NCBI GenBank assembly: GCA_963761425.1
Contig: CAVXGQ010000002.1
Span: forward strand, 248,001 to 312,000
Reading direction: 5' to 3'
DNA: 64,000 bases
Origin: Bog-793 sp963761425
GTDB lineage: Bacteria; Actinomycetota; Acidimicrobiia; Acidimicrobiales; Bog-793
In this document: positions 1-7,691 of the stretch, piece by piece
Numbering within the stretch: the first letter of the stretch is position 1
How the letters are laid out: each line of letters starts with the position of its first letter
The notes under the pieces: generated by a model
The model's database searches: none
Told to the model about the DNA's origin: nothing
What the model saw: the letters and a program-made list of their open reading frames with translations, nothing else
Made by a program: the position numbers and the translations under genes

Positions 1-1
1 G

Positions 2-904
2 TGGGACGCCGGTCCCGAGACGATCTACGACCACCTCGCCAAGCGCCACCGCCAGGTCCCGTCGGTCTCCACCATCTGGCGGGTGCTTCGGGCCCGGGGC
101 TTCATCACCCCAGAGCCCCACAAGCGCCCCCGGAACTCCTATGTGCGCTTCGTCGCCGAGCTCCCCAACGAATGCTGGCAGATGGACACCACCCACGTCA
201 GCCTGGCCGACGGGACAGACGTCGAGATCCTCAACCTGATCGACGACCACTCCCGCCTTTGCGTCGGGGCCCGGGCACAACGGGTCTACAAGGCGACCGA
301 CGTCGTCGGGGTGTTCTTGGACGCCGTTCAACGCTTCGGCGCCCCGGCGGCCGTCCTCTCGGATAACGGGGCCATCTTCACCGCCGCCTACCGCTTTGGC
401 GTCGGGGCCCTGGAGGCGGAGCTCGCCGCCTTGGGCATCGACTTCAAGCACTCCCGCCCCTATCGCCCCCAGACCTGCGGGAAGGTCGAGCGGTTCCACC
501 AGACCATGAAGAAGTACCTGAACCGCCAGCGCCCCCCAAAGTCGCTGGGCGCGCTTCAGGCCCAGATCGACCGCTTCGTCGAGTACTACAACGCCACCCG
601 CCCGCACCGCTCGCTCGGGCGAGCGACGCCAGGAAAGGTCTTCTCGTCCCGGACGAAAGCCCATCCGCGGCTGCCATCGGCACCCGGGGGCCACCGCCTC
701 CGCCGCGACCGGGTCGACCGGGGAGGCAAGCTCACCCTGCGCCACAGCGGGCGGCTCCACCACCTCGGGGTCGGGCGGGCCCACGCCGGCGAGCTGGTCG
801 CCATCTTTGTCGCCGGGCGCGCGGTGCGGATCGTCAGTGAAGAGGGCGAACTCATCCGCCAGTTCGAACTCGACACCTCGCGGGACTACCAGCCAATGAG
901 CTGA
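2..904 (+). CDS. IS481-family transposase (5' end outside window)
   Basis: DDE-type (RNase H-fold, rve) transposase that cuts and joins the ends of its own element. The frame is open from base 2, so the N-terminal helix-turn-helix lies to the left of the window. Counting from the internal ATG at 83, the likely catalytic triad is D35 (QMDTTH), D94 (LSDNGA) and E136 (KVERFHQ), followed by the usual RPHRSLG motif near residue 170. The C-terminal 80 residues form the small beta-rich domain common in actinobacterial IS481 and IS3-like transposases. The frame is intact to the stop at 904, so this copy could be active if its left part is complete. An IS3 orfB assignment is less likely because no orfA frame is visible. 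Confidence 0.85.
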   Translation, partial: WDAGPETIYDHLAKRHRQVPSVSTIWRVLRARGFITPEPHKRPRNSYVRFVAELPNECWQMDTTHVSLADGTDVEILNLIDDHSRLCVGARAQRVYKATDVVGVFLDAVQRFGAPAAVLSDNGAIFTAAYRFGVGALEAELAALGIDFKHSRPYRPQTCGKVERFHQTMKKYLNRQRPPKSLGALQAQIDRFVEYYNATRPHRSLGRATPGKVFSSRTKAHPRLPSAPGGHRLRRDRVDRGGKLTLRHSGRLHHLGVGRAHAGELVAIFVAGRAVRIVSEEGELIRQFELDTSRDYQPMS

Positions 905-916
905 CCGGGGTGTCTA

Positions 917-953
917 CGATGTCTCGCGACATCGTCTCCGATGTCTCGCGACA
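917..953 (+). repeat. Subterminal direct repeats of the IS481-type element
   Basis: Two identical 15-bp copies of CGATGTCTCGCGACA lie 22 bp apart immediately inside the right end. They are probably transposase-binding repeats. Confidence 0.6.
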
Positions 954-958
954 GGACA

Positions 959-1013
959 TGGTGTCGGAGAGGGGACTTGAACCCCTACGCCCTTGCGGGC
1001 ACCAGCCCCTCAA
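959..1013 (-). pseudogene. tRNA-Leu(GAG) 3'-half fragment
   Basis: Read on the minus strand this is the 3' part of a class II tRNA. It shows an anticodon loop TTGAGGG (anticodon GAG), 3' anticodon stem GCTGG, a long variable arm (GCCC-GCAA-GGGC stem-loop), T arm AGGGG-TTCAAGT-CCCCT, acceptor strand CTCCGAC, discriminator A and an encoded CCA. The 5' half is missing: upstream of the anticodon loop the sequence cannot form the acceptor, D or anticodon stems. It is probably an attachment-site remnant left by an integrated element. Confidence 0.7.
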
Positions 1014-1414
1014 GCGATCGGGATACGTCTATGCAGTGGCACTCAATCGAATGCTGCCTGGTCAGCGACCTGGCCATGTCCAGCCTGTCCGCTCCAGAAC
1101 CCTCCAATCCGCACCGTTGATTAGCAGATGATTAGCAGAGAGTCACTGCCTGGAGGCGAGGGAACTCGAACGCGAACCTCATGACCCCCAGGGAAATCGA
1201 ATAGGTATCCGGGCGTCCATCAGAGTCCACCGAGCGGCTCTGACCAGGTGCTTGTGTCCGCGGATGCCTGTCCGCGTCCAGTCGGGTCTGAGGGCTTGGC
1301 TACAGAAATGGCTACACGAACGCGCTTCTTAAGGGGCATTGGACGCTCGACGGTCGACAAAAGAGGTAGTCGCCTTCATCGACACCCAGCGGTCCAACCC
1401 GTGGTCAGGCTTCA
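1014..1414. other. Gene-free stretch with integration-like repeats
   Basis: No convincing coding frame. Two direct copies of TGGCTACA at 1297-1304 and 1309-1316 (12-bp period) resemble arm-type binding repeats found near tyrosine-integrase genes. Beside the truncated tRNA this suggests the end of a lost integrated element. Confidence 0.4.
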
Positions 1415-2602
1415 CTAGTTGGCAGGTCCCGCCTGCACGCCCCGGGGCTCTTGCCATAGCAGGTGTGCCTGGCCCGCCTTGAAGGCGATCAGCTGCTGGT
1501 GCGCTTCGAAACCGCCGTCTCCGGGTAGCTCATCGGCGTAGATGACACCGCCTGGGGCGAACGAGAAGGAGGTCAGCCAGAAGTACTCGCTGCGAAGGTT
1601 GATCTTGCTGAGGTTGTCCGCCATGACGAGTCCCGAGCGACCGAGCCGCATGATTGCCGAGAAGCTGTCGACGTAGATCGCCCCGCCCGGTCCCTCGGTT
1701 AACAGGCCATGGTCACCACCGCTTTGTCGCGCGTAACCGAGGTAGTAGGCATCGCCGTTGGGTTCAACTCGCCAGACACCCCAGCCGTTGAAACCGGTGA
1801 CGTCGAGGTTCCCACGTGCGTCGATGGCGATCGCACCCAGATTCATGTCGAGGCTGTTTGGCATGTAATGCACTTTTCTGAACGACATTCGATGGGTGGC
1901 GATCTGCTCGAAACGGCCATCTTCGAGACGCAGCAGTTGGCGAGTGGTAGCGACCACGAGCTGACCGTTGCGTCCAACTGCGAAATTGGGTTGCCAACCG
2001 AGCGACGTGGATGGGGCGGGGGCGCCGTTCACAATTAGCGGCAACGGATGTGCGGGCAGCGCCGCGGAATCCACCCCGTTTCCAGCGATCGTCTGGATGG
2101 TTCCGTTGGAGTGGATCTCTCGGATGCGACCGGCGTCGGCGAAGTAGAGGCTTCCATTGGGTCCAAAGGTGAGGTCGTAGGGATTCGAGAGCTCGGCGTC
2201 GATCGCGGGTCCGCCGTCCCCGGCGTAGCCGCTTTTCCCGCTCCCCGCGACGGCGCGGAACTTGCCATCTGGCAGGAGAACAAGAATTCGGTGCTGCAAG
2301 GGAGCGGCGACGTACAGCGCGCCCGTCGGACCCACGGCGAGTGAACCGGCGAGTTGCAGGTTGACCATTGCTCCAGTCGGGAGCGCGCCCGAATTCGGGG
2401 GAGCCAGAAAACCCTTCGGCCTCGAAGGCGGCGTCATGACAAGGGCGACGATCGTCGCAGCTAGGCCCAGGACAAGCACGGTCACAATGGCGAATCCGAG
2501 CCGGCGTCGGCGCGTCCTCCGTCTCGCCTCGGCGAGGAGCGCTTGGGGCTCCATCGGGTCGCTGAGGTCGCCGATCCGTGACCGCGGGTCGAGAAGTGTC
2601 AT
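1415..2602 (-). CDS. Membrane-anchored NHL/beta-propeller protein
   Basis: 395 residues. Residues 1-35 are a basic cytoplasmic tail (REARRRTRRRR-like), residues about 36-57 a single hydrophobic membrane segment, and the rest an extracytoplasmic domain. Repeated units such as GPTGALYVA, GPNGSLYFADAGRI and the AGSGKSGYAGDGGPA motif are typical of NHL-type beta-propellers. The gene starts 8 nt after the stop of the GntR-type regulator at 2611-3006, with GGAG overlapping that stop, so the two are almost certainly cotranscribed. NHL propellers usually bind proteins or peptides; the ligand here is unknown. The arrangement (regulator first, anchored extracytoplasmic propeller second) suggests a surface sensor or binding protein under the control of its own repressor. 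Confidence 0.75.
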   Translation of the reverse strand: MTLLDPRSRIGDLSDPMEPQALLAEARRRTRRRRLGFAIVTVLVLGLAATIVALVMTPPSRPKGFLAPPNSGALPTGAMVNLQLAGSLAVGPTGALYVAAPLQHRILVLLPDGKFRAVAGSGKSGYAGDGGPAIDAELSNPYDLTFGPNGSLYFADAGRIREIHSNGTIQTIAGNGVDSAALPAHPLPLIVNGAPAPSTSLGWQPNFAVGRNGQLVVATTRQLLRLEDGRFEQIATHRMSFRKVHYMPNSLDMNLGAIAIDARGNLDVTGFNGWGVWRVEPNGDAYYLGYARQSGGDHGLLTEGPGGAIYVDSFSAIMRLGRSGLVMADNLSKINLRSEYFWLTSFSFAPGGVIYADELPGDGGFEAHQQLIAFKAGQAHLLWQEPRGVQAGPAN

Positions 2603-2610
2603 TGCCGCTC

Positions 2611-3006
2611 CTAGCCGGACAGGTGTTGCAGGAGCTCGACAAGGTCCTCGGGTCGGTACCCGGTGCGGCGACCGAGTTCGATGAGTTCCTTCATGCGCTC
2701 GATGACCTGGCTGCGCTCCGGCGTGCCGGCGACGCGGATGGCGCGTCCTCGTCCGACCTCGAGCAGTCCTTGGTCCCGGAGGACCCGAAGGGCACGCAGC
2801 ACGGTGTTGGTGTTCACGCCAAGGACGGTCGCGAGATCCTTCGCCTGGGGGATGCGGTCGCCCGGGCGGGCTTCACCATCTGCGATCGCGCGACGAATCT
2901 CGACGGCCACCTGTTCATGGAGCAAGGTGGGGTCGTTGCGGTTTACTGCCGCCAGACGGAGACGCGACTCTTGGGTGCTCCTGGAGTAGTTGCTCGACCG
3001 AACCAT
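2611..3006 (-). CDS. GntR-family regulator, YtrA type
   Basis: 131 residues with one winged helix-turn-helix at about residues 25-95 (LHEQVAVEIRRAI, GDRIPQAKDLA, VNTNTVLRALRVL) and a short C-terminal helical tail of about 35 residues. It lacks the large ligand-binding domain of FadR or HutC types, which is characteristic of the YtrA subfamily that represses neighbouring ABC-transporter genes. It is first in an operon with the propeller gene and divergent from a second YtrA-type regulator. The palindrome TAAGCTTA at 3014-3021, just upstream, is a possible autoregulatory operator. Confidence 0.88.
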   Translation of the reverse strand: MVRSSNYSRSTQESRLRLAAVNRNDPTLLHEQVAVEIRRAIADGEARPGDRIPQAKDLATVLGVNTNTVLRALRVLRDQGLLEVGRGRAIRVAGTPERSQVIERMKELIELGRRTGYRPEDLVELLQHLSG

Positions 3007-3013
3007 AACGCTA

Positions 3014-3021
3014 CTAAGCTT
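3014..3021. promoter_or_regulatory. Possible operator upstream of the minus-strand GntR gene
   Basis: Perfect 8-bp palindrome TAAGCTTA, 8 bp upstream of the start codon at 3006, in a locally AT-rich patch that also has to hold the promoter. Confidence 0.3.
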
Positions 3022-3080
3022 AACGTCATAATATCAATGGAGGCAAGTGGGTGACGATTCCCCGAGGTCGAGAGGTGTAC

Positions 3081-3111
3081 TTGACTCGAGATGTACTGAT
3101 GTATTAGTACA
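3081..3111 (+). promoter_or_regulatory. Promoter/operator for GntR-ABC operon
   Basis: A perfect inverted repeat TGTACT-N8-AGTACA (3092-3111) overlaps the likely -10 region and lies downstream of a TTGACT hexamer at 3081-3086. It ends 6 bp before the GTG start at 3118, so the transcript is probably leaderless and binding would block initiation. YtrA-type regulators commonly bind such short palindromes at their own promoter. Confidence 0.5.
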
Positions 3112-3117
3112 GCTGGC

Positions 3118-3528
3118 GTGGTGCCGAGACCGCCGCTGATCAACTTCCGGCTGGACCCTCGTACCGGCCTAGCCCCCTACCGTCAGCTCGTCGATCAGGT
3201 CCGCCATGCCGTCAGCCTGGGCCTGCTGCGCCCCGGTGACCGCTTGCCTTCGGTGCGAGAGGTCGTGACCCAGGTCACCATCAACCCGAACACCGTGCAT
3301 CGCGCCTATCGGGACCTCGAGAACGAAGGCGTGGTCGAGGGTCGGCCTGGTCTCGGAACCTTCGTGAGGGCCTCCGCGTCCTCCCGAGTCACCGCGCAAG
3401 ATCGCAACGTGCTGCTCGAGGAGCTCCGGGGGTGGGTCGGACGAGCGCGTCGAGCCGGTCTCGACGAAGAAGGCATCGCGGCGCTCGTCGCCGTTGCGGT
3501 GCTTCCCGAAGACATCCCTGCTCGATGA
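3118..3528 (+). CDS. GntR-family regulator, YtrA type (ABC operon)
   Basis: 136 residues. The winged helix spans roughly residues 17-80 (YRQLVDQVRHAV, GDRLPSVREV, INPNTVHRAYRDLENEG, GLGTFV), followed by a short helical C-terminal tail, the YtrA layout. The start is GTG at 3118 or the adjacent GTG at 3121; no Shine-Dalgarno sequence precedes it, consistent with leaderless translation. Its stop overlaps the ATG of the ABC ATPase gene (ATGA, 3525-3528), which in turn overlaps the permease gene, so the three form a tightly coupled operon. The likely role is ligand-responsive repression of this exporter through the palindrome at 3092-3111. Confidence 0.9.
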   Translation: MVPRPPLINFRLDPRTGLAPYRQLVDQVRHAVSLGLLRPGDRLPSVREVVTQVTINPNTVHRAYRDLENEGVVEGRPGLGTFVRASASSRVTAQDRNVLLEELRGWVGRARRAGLDEEGIAALVAVAVLPEDIPAR

Positions 3529-4448
3529 GCGAAGCTGTCGCCGCGCTCGAAACAGTTGGTCTCGGCAAGCGTTACGGGCGCAAGTGGGGGCTCGAGGACT
3601 GCTCGTTTCGGCTCCCCACAGGGCGAATCGCGGCGCTCGTCGGGCCGAACGGGGCTGGGAAGTCGACGCTTCTGCGGATGGCGGCTGGGATCACGAGGCC
3701 AAGCGCCGGCGAGGTCCGGGTGTTTGGTCACTCGCCCCAGCGTCAGACCGTGGACGTGCTTCGCGAGATCGGTTACCTCGACCAGGAGCGTCCCCTCTAT
3801 CGCACCTTTCGCGTTGACGAGATGCTGCGTTTCGGGGAGCGGCTCAATCCGAACTGGTGCGCGGCCGCCGCCCGCGATTACCTCGACGCACTCGAAATTC
3901 CGACCAGTTCGAAGGTGGGGAACCTCTCGGTCGGCCAACAGGCACAGGTCGCCCTCACGATGTGCCTGGCGAAGTGTCCAGCCCTCTTGTTGCTGGATGA
4001 GCCGGTCGCCGCGCTCGACCCCGTCGCGCGTGAGGGCCTCATGCACATCCTCCTTCGGTCAGTCGTCGACAACAACACGACGGTCGTGATCTCGTCCCAT
4101 GCCGTTTCCGACCTCGCGACCATCTGTGACTACGTCATCATCCTCTCGGCGTCTCGCGTGCATGTGGCCGATGACCTCGACTACGTGCTTGCCAGTCACC
4201 GGCTGCTCATGGCATCGAGTCAGCGGGCCCCAGCGTTTCCACCGGGCATCCTCGTCATCTCGACTAGGCAGAGCGAACGCCAGACGAACGTCCTCGTCCG
4301 TGTCGAGCAGCCGCTGACCGATCCCTCGTGGCAGGTGGTCGAGCCGACACTCGAAGAGATCGTGATTGCCTACCTTCGCGAAAAGGGGCCGAGAAACCTG
4401 GCTCTCGGTCAGCCGCGCGGTGGCAATTCGTTGGATGATGCCCGATGA
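3525..4448 (+). CDS. ABC transporter ATP-binding protein
   Basis: 307 residues from the ATG that overlaps the regulator stop. The motifs are Walker A GPNGAGKS (40-47), signature LSVGQQ (134-139; the usual LSGGQ is altered at the third position), Walker B LLLLDEP (154-160) and switch histidine H192. The C-terminal 80 residues resemble the tail of YtrB/EcsA-like exporter ATPases. It powers the permease encoded immediately downstream (ATGA overlap at 4445-4448). The substrate is not evident; YtrA-controlled ABC systems are often induced by cell-wall-active or membrane-active compounds. Confidence 0.92.
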   Translation: MSEAVAALETVGLGKRYGRKWGLEDCSFRLPTGRIAALVGPNGAGKSTLLRMAAGITRPSAGEVRVFGHSPQRQTVDVLREIGYLDQERPLYRTFRVDEMLRFGERLNPNWCAAAARDYLDALEIPTSSKVGNLSVGQQAQVALTMCLAKCPALLLLDEPVAALDPVAREGLMHILLRSVVDNNTTVVISSHAVSDLATICDYVIILSASRVHVADDLDYVLASHRLLMASSQRAPAFPPGILVISTRQSERQTNVLVRVEQPLTDPSWQVVEPTLEEIVIAYLREKGPRNLALGQPRGGNSLDDAR

Positions 4449-5413
4449 TCTGGGCAACATGGCGGATCCACCGCTCCCTCTTCATCTCCGCGATCGCGAT
4501 CGCGATCGCCTTGGCCATCTGGCTCGCCATCACCGGAACGATGGAGGAGCACGCCTGGACGATCTTCACGAGTCACCACTGCACGCTCAACTACCCGGGC
4601 AGCTCGGCGATCTGCATGAGCAGCCTCTCGGGTGCAGGCAACTTCAGCAGCGTCAATGCGGCGCTCTGTGGCGTCCTCCCGGCGCTGGTCGGCCTGGTGC
4701 TGGGAGTGCCGCTTGTGGCTGGGGAGATTCAACAGAGGACGAACCGCCTGGCGTGGAGCCAGTCGATCACGAGGACGCGCTGGCTCCTCGTCAAGATCGG
4801 AGTCGGTGCGTTGTTCACTGCGGTGATCGTCGGCGCCTTGGCGCCGCTGGTCTGGTGGTGGACGGACGTGGCGCGGCGCAGTCATATCCAGCCGGCGAAT
4901 TTCGACATCTCGGGATTCGTCGCGGTGGGGTATGCGCTCTTCGCCTTCATGCTCGGCGTCGCGCTCGGCGCGCTCATTCGCCGGAGTGGCTGGGCCTTCG
5001 CTGTCTGCGTCCCGATCTTCGCACTCGTCCGCCTCGGTATCCGGCAATACATCCGGCCGGGCCTCATTCCGCCAACTACGGCGACCGTGAGCGCCTACAC
5101 GCCGGTCGGCAACAGCTACTGGTATCTGAACGCGGGTTTTGTGCCGCTCGGCCGCTCGAACCCTGGGCCCGGACAGACGTGGTCGAGCAACGACTTGGTC
5201 ATCGAGAACTGTCAAGCCGGCGGTTACGTTGCGAAGAAAGCGGTACACAGCGCTGCGTACTGCGAGAAGGTAAACCACCTGCACTATGTGATGCAGTTTC
5301 AACCGCCCAGCCATTTCTGGGCGCTCCAGGGGGCCGAGAGCGCGATCTTCCTCGTCCTGGCTGGAGTACTGCTCGGGTTGACGGTGCTGGCCGTGAGGAG
5401 ATGGCGGACCTAG
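4445..5413 (+). CDS. ABC transporter permease
   Basis: 322 residues with about six hydrophobic segments: near 10-30, 75-95, 120-140, 160-180, 185-205 and a last one at 295-315. A large extracytoplasmic loop lies between the fifth and sixth (about residues 210-290) and carries two cysteines (ENCQAGG, AAYCEK). This is the ABC-2-like arrangement seen in permeases paired with YtrB-type ATPases. Its start overlaps the ATPase stop (ATGA). The cysteine-bearing loop could be disulfide-linked outside the cell. No transport substrate can be inferred. Confidence 0.85.
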   Translation: MIWATWRIHRSLFISAIAIAIALAIWLAITGTMEEHAWTIFTSHHCTLNYPGSSAICMSSLSGAGNFSSVNAALCGVLPALVGLVLGVPLVAGEIQQRTNRLAWSQSITRTRWLLVKIGVGALFTAVIVGALAPLVWWWTDVARRSHIQPANFDISGFVAVGYALFAFMLGVALGALIRRSGWAFAVCVPIFALVRLGIRQYIRPGLIPPTTATVSAYTPVGNSYWYLNAGFVPLGRSNPGPGQTWSSNDLVIENCQAGGYVAKKAVHSAAYCEKVNHLHYVMQFQPPSHFWALQGAESAIFLVLAGVLLGLTVLAVRRWRT

Positions 5414-5662
5414 CGGAGAGGTTCGGCAGGGAGTTAAACGTCCGACGGTCTTCGAACATTCGACCGCCTCGCGCCAGAACGCCGCCTTCGCTCGGCTTCG
5501 GCCAAGTAGGAGTCGCGCCCCGATTTGATTTCACGCGGAAGCGGCGAAGCGCTCCTTCATGACATTAGGTATGCGTCTCTAACAGTGCAGGGCAGGCCGC
5601 CATTCTGTGCGCCCGCGAACCGGCGTTTCAGGGTGGGTCCCGGTCGCTGCCAGAATGGGTCC

Positions 5663-6370
5663 GTGCCTGATGTGTCTACAGTCGTACTCGTCCACGGCAG
5701 CTTCCTCGGCCCTTGGCTTTGGAAGGATGTCCAGCACACCCTTGAAGCTCGTGGAATCCGTTCAGTCGCACCTGACCTCCCCAGCGTCGGTGACCGAATG
5801 GGCGATCTTGACCGGGACGTGGCTACGGTTCGGCAGGCCCTCAAGGCCGTCGGTCCGGCTGTGCTGTGTGGGCATTCGTACGCCGGATTGGTAATCACAG
5901 AGGCAGCTAATGACGAAGAGGTCGAAGTCACGCGGCTCGCGTATATAGCTGCCGCAATTCCTGACGAGGGGCAGAGTATGCAGGCGCTCGCCACATCACT
6001 TGGCCTTGGGGATAGCAACAATGGCGACGAAGAGGTCATTGTGCTGCCCGATGGGCGCATCGAACTGAGACCTGAAGCTGCTCGCACCGGCTTGTTTCAC
6101 GACTGCACACCGGACCGTGCTGAAGAGGCGATAAGTCTTCTCAGGCCGATCAACCCTGCCGCGGGAACTCAGCCTGTCAGTCGAGCAGCATGGCGTCAGA
6201 TACCCGCGACCGTGATTGAGGCTGCGGACGACCGCTTACCCAGGCTCGTTTGCTCAGCTTTGGACTCGACTCCCCATGATTCGGTGTCCATTCCGACTGG
6301 CCACTGCCCCCAATGGAGCCGCCCTGATCTCGTCGCAGACCTGCTCGGCGAGCTAGTTCTCGCGAGGTGA
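5663..6370 (+). CDS. Alpha/beta hydrolase
   Basis: 235 residues from GTG 5663, chosen because the alpha/beta-hydrolase fold begins there (VVLVHGSFLGPW); the 46 upstream in-frame codons show no homology. The nucleophile elbow is GHSYAG (70-75, S72), the oxyanion-hole motif HGSF is at 11-14, and the probable catalytic histidine is in TGHCPQW near residue 214. Small proteins of this kind (EstC and hydroxynitrile-lyase-like) hydrolyse esters or related small substrates. The Mth938-like gene begins about 110 nt downstream and may be cotranscribed. Confidence 0.82.
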   Translation: MPDVSTVVLVHGSFLGPWLWKDVQHTLEARGIRSVAPDLPSVGDRMGDLDRDVATVRQALKAVGPAVLCGHSYAGLVITEAANDEEVEVTRLAYIAAAIPDEGQSMQALATSLGLGDSNNGDEEVIVLPDGRIELRPEAARTGLFHDCTPDRAEEAISLLRPINPAAGTQPVSRAAWRQIPATVIEAADDRLPRLVCSALDSTPHDSVSIPTGHCPQWSRPDLVADLLGELVLAR

Positions 6371-6483
6371 TCTCGGCGGCCGACCACCCTAAAAATGCCC
6401 GAGCAGGGACGCCCAGATCAGCCATGCAGAACACCCCCCTGGCGGGTGGACATCGAACACGGCGAGGAGGACACTCAGAGGCG

Positions 6484-6834
6484 GTGCACTTCGAGAGTTT
6501 CGCGTTCGGCTCGATCCAAATCGACGGCAAGACCTACGACCACGACGTGGTGCTCGACAGGGGCGCTATCCGAAAGCGCGACAACAAGGCGTCCCGACAG
6601 CTCCGCTCCGCGTATGGTCACACGCCGCTATCGCTCTCTGAGAAGATCCCCTGGGACTGCCGTCGTCTCGTGGTCGGGACCGGAGCACAAGGTGCCCTCC
6701 CGCTTGTCCCGGAGCTGAAGCGAGAAGCCGAGAGGCGCGGCGTCGAACTCGTGTCCTTGCCAACCGCCGATGCCATCGCGCTGCTGGAGAAGGACTCGGA
6801 AGGCACCAATGCTGTCCTCCATGTGACCTGCTGA
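6484..6834 (+). CDS. Mth938-like (DUF498) domain protein
   Basis: 116 residues if started at GTG 6484, preceded by GAGGAGGA about 10 nt upstream; an in-frame ATG at 6421 would add 21 unconserved residues. The sequence shows the family core: FGSIQIDGKTYDHDVVL at the start, a central RLVVGTGAQG and the end-region ERRGVELVSLPTADAI. Members of this single-domain family (Mth938, human AAMDC, and the NDUFAF3 relatives) have no settled enzymatic function in bacteria. The gene follows the hydrolase and ends just before the IS30 remnant. Confidence 0.8.
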   Translation: MHFESFAFGSIQIDGKTYDHDVVLDRGAIRKRDNKASRQLRSAYGHTPLSLSEKIPWDCRRLVVGTGAQGALPLVPELKREAERRGVELVSLPTADAIALLEKDSEGTNAVLHVTC

Positions 6835-6910
6835 TCTTCAGCAATCCCGAGACGCGTCCCATAACGTCATTCGGGATCTGCATTCGGACTGTCACCGAAC
6901 GCCTGCGCGC

Positions 6911-7280
6911 TCAAGCGGTCAACGCAACAGCCTTGACGAACGCCTGAGATGGTGTCATCCACCCGAGCGTCTGTCGAGGTCTGTTGTTGAGGGAACGAGC
7001 GATGGCATCGAGCTCGCGTTGGGTGCACTGAGAGAGATCCGTTGACTTCGGCAGATATTGGCGCAAGAGACCGTTCGTGTTCTCGTTGCTGCCGCGTTGC
7101 CAGGGGCTCTTCGGGTCGCAGAAGTAGATCTGCACCCCGGTGTCGATCGTGAACTGGACGTGCTCGGCCATCTCCTTTCCCTGGTCCCAGGTGATCGATC
7201 TGCGGAGCTGGACGGGAAGCGTGACGATGCGCTTCGCGAGTGCGGTGCGGACCGACTCGGCGGTGTTCCCGTGGATTGAG
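6911..7280 (-). pseudogene. IS30-family transposase, C-terminal remnant
   Basis: In frame on the minus strand this gives about 120 residues of an IS30 transposase: TAESVRTALAKRI, RSITWDQGKEMA, QIYFCDPKSPWQRGSNENTNG and RQTLGWMTPSQAF. The second catalytic D (in TWDQG) and the E (in NENTNG) are present, but the helix-turn-helix, the first catalytic D and the whole N-terminal two-thirds are absent. The frame loses homology at about 7280, where it meets unrelated sequence followed by a tRNA-Leu fragment. The remnant is inactive. Confidence 0.8.
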
Positions 7281-7366
7281 CACTGCCATTCGGACCTGGA
7301 AGATCGAACTCCCTGTCAGGGGCACGTAACGGACCTGTTCCGACTAAGCAGACGACGCCGGTCAAC

Positions 7367-7420
7367 TTGAGGGGCTGGTGTCTGCAAGAGCGTAGGGGTT
7401 CAATTCCCCCCTCCGACACC
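7367..7420 (+). pseudogene. Degenerate tRNA-Leu(GAG) 3'-half fragment
   Basis: Nearly the same sequence as the fragment at 959-1013 but on the plus strand: TTGAGGG loop, GCTGG stem, variable arm, AGGGG-TTCAATT-CCCCC T arm and CTCCGAC acceptor strand. Changes in the variable arm (GTCT-GCAA-GAGC) and T stem break base pairs, and CCC replaces the CCA end. The 5' half is absent. It is a remnant, not a working tRNA. Confidence 0.65.
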
Positions 7421-7691
7421 CTCTCGGACACGCACGATCTCTGGCTCTCGCGCCCGACCGGCGGCGCCGGATATGGAGGGGGCGAGAGCGCCGACGGTCA
7501 CCTGGAAGTCGACGGGGTACACCGTGACCAGGTTCACCACCTACCAGGCGGCCACGGAGGAAACTACTTAAAGCCTGGCTCCGCCCGGGGCCTGCCGCTG
7601 AAGAGCACGAGTCGCCGGTCGCCTGATTGAATGCGTGGTGAAGGCCGTACCGCCGAACGGCGGATCTCGTCTGACCTGCGCTGAGTGGAGA
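7421..7691. other. Stretch without a clear gene
   Basis: One plus-strand frame ending at about 7571 could be the C-terminus of a lost protein (TGYTVTRFTTYQAATEE), but no start or family is recognisable. Nothing else is supported. Confidence 0.3.

Larger units (their letters stand above)
1..958 (+). mobile_element. IS481-type insertion sequence, right part
   Basis: The window opens inside this element. It contains the transposase reading frame and, after its stop, a terminal region with two copies of the 15-mer CGATGTCTCGCGACA at 917-931 and 939-953, a 22-bp period. The right end probably lies at about 958, where the sequence changes abruptly to the CCA end of a tRNA fragment. The left end is outside the window, so no target duplication can be checked. 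Confidence 0.75.

Noticed and set aside
910..1131. Frame giving VSERGLEPLRPCGHQPLK
   Set aside because: Spurious translation across a tRNA 3' end, a well known artefact.
1141..1200. A second tRNA-like end (GTTCGCGTTCGAGTTCCC on the minus strand)
   Set aside because: T-arm stem does not pair and no other arm can be drawn; too degenerate to call.
6955..7431. Minus-strand frame across the IS30 remnant and tRNA fragment
   Set aside because: Antisense artefact; the transposase is in another frame and the N-terminus reads the tRNA sequence.
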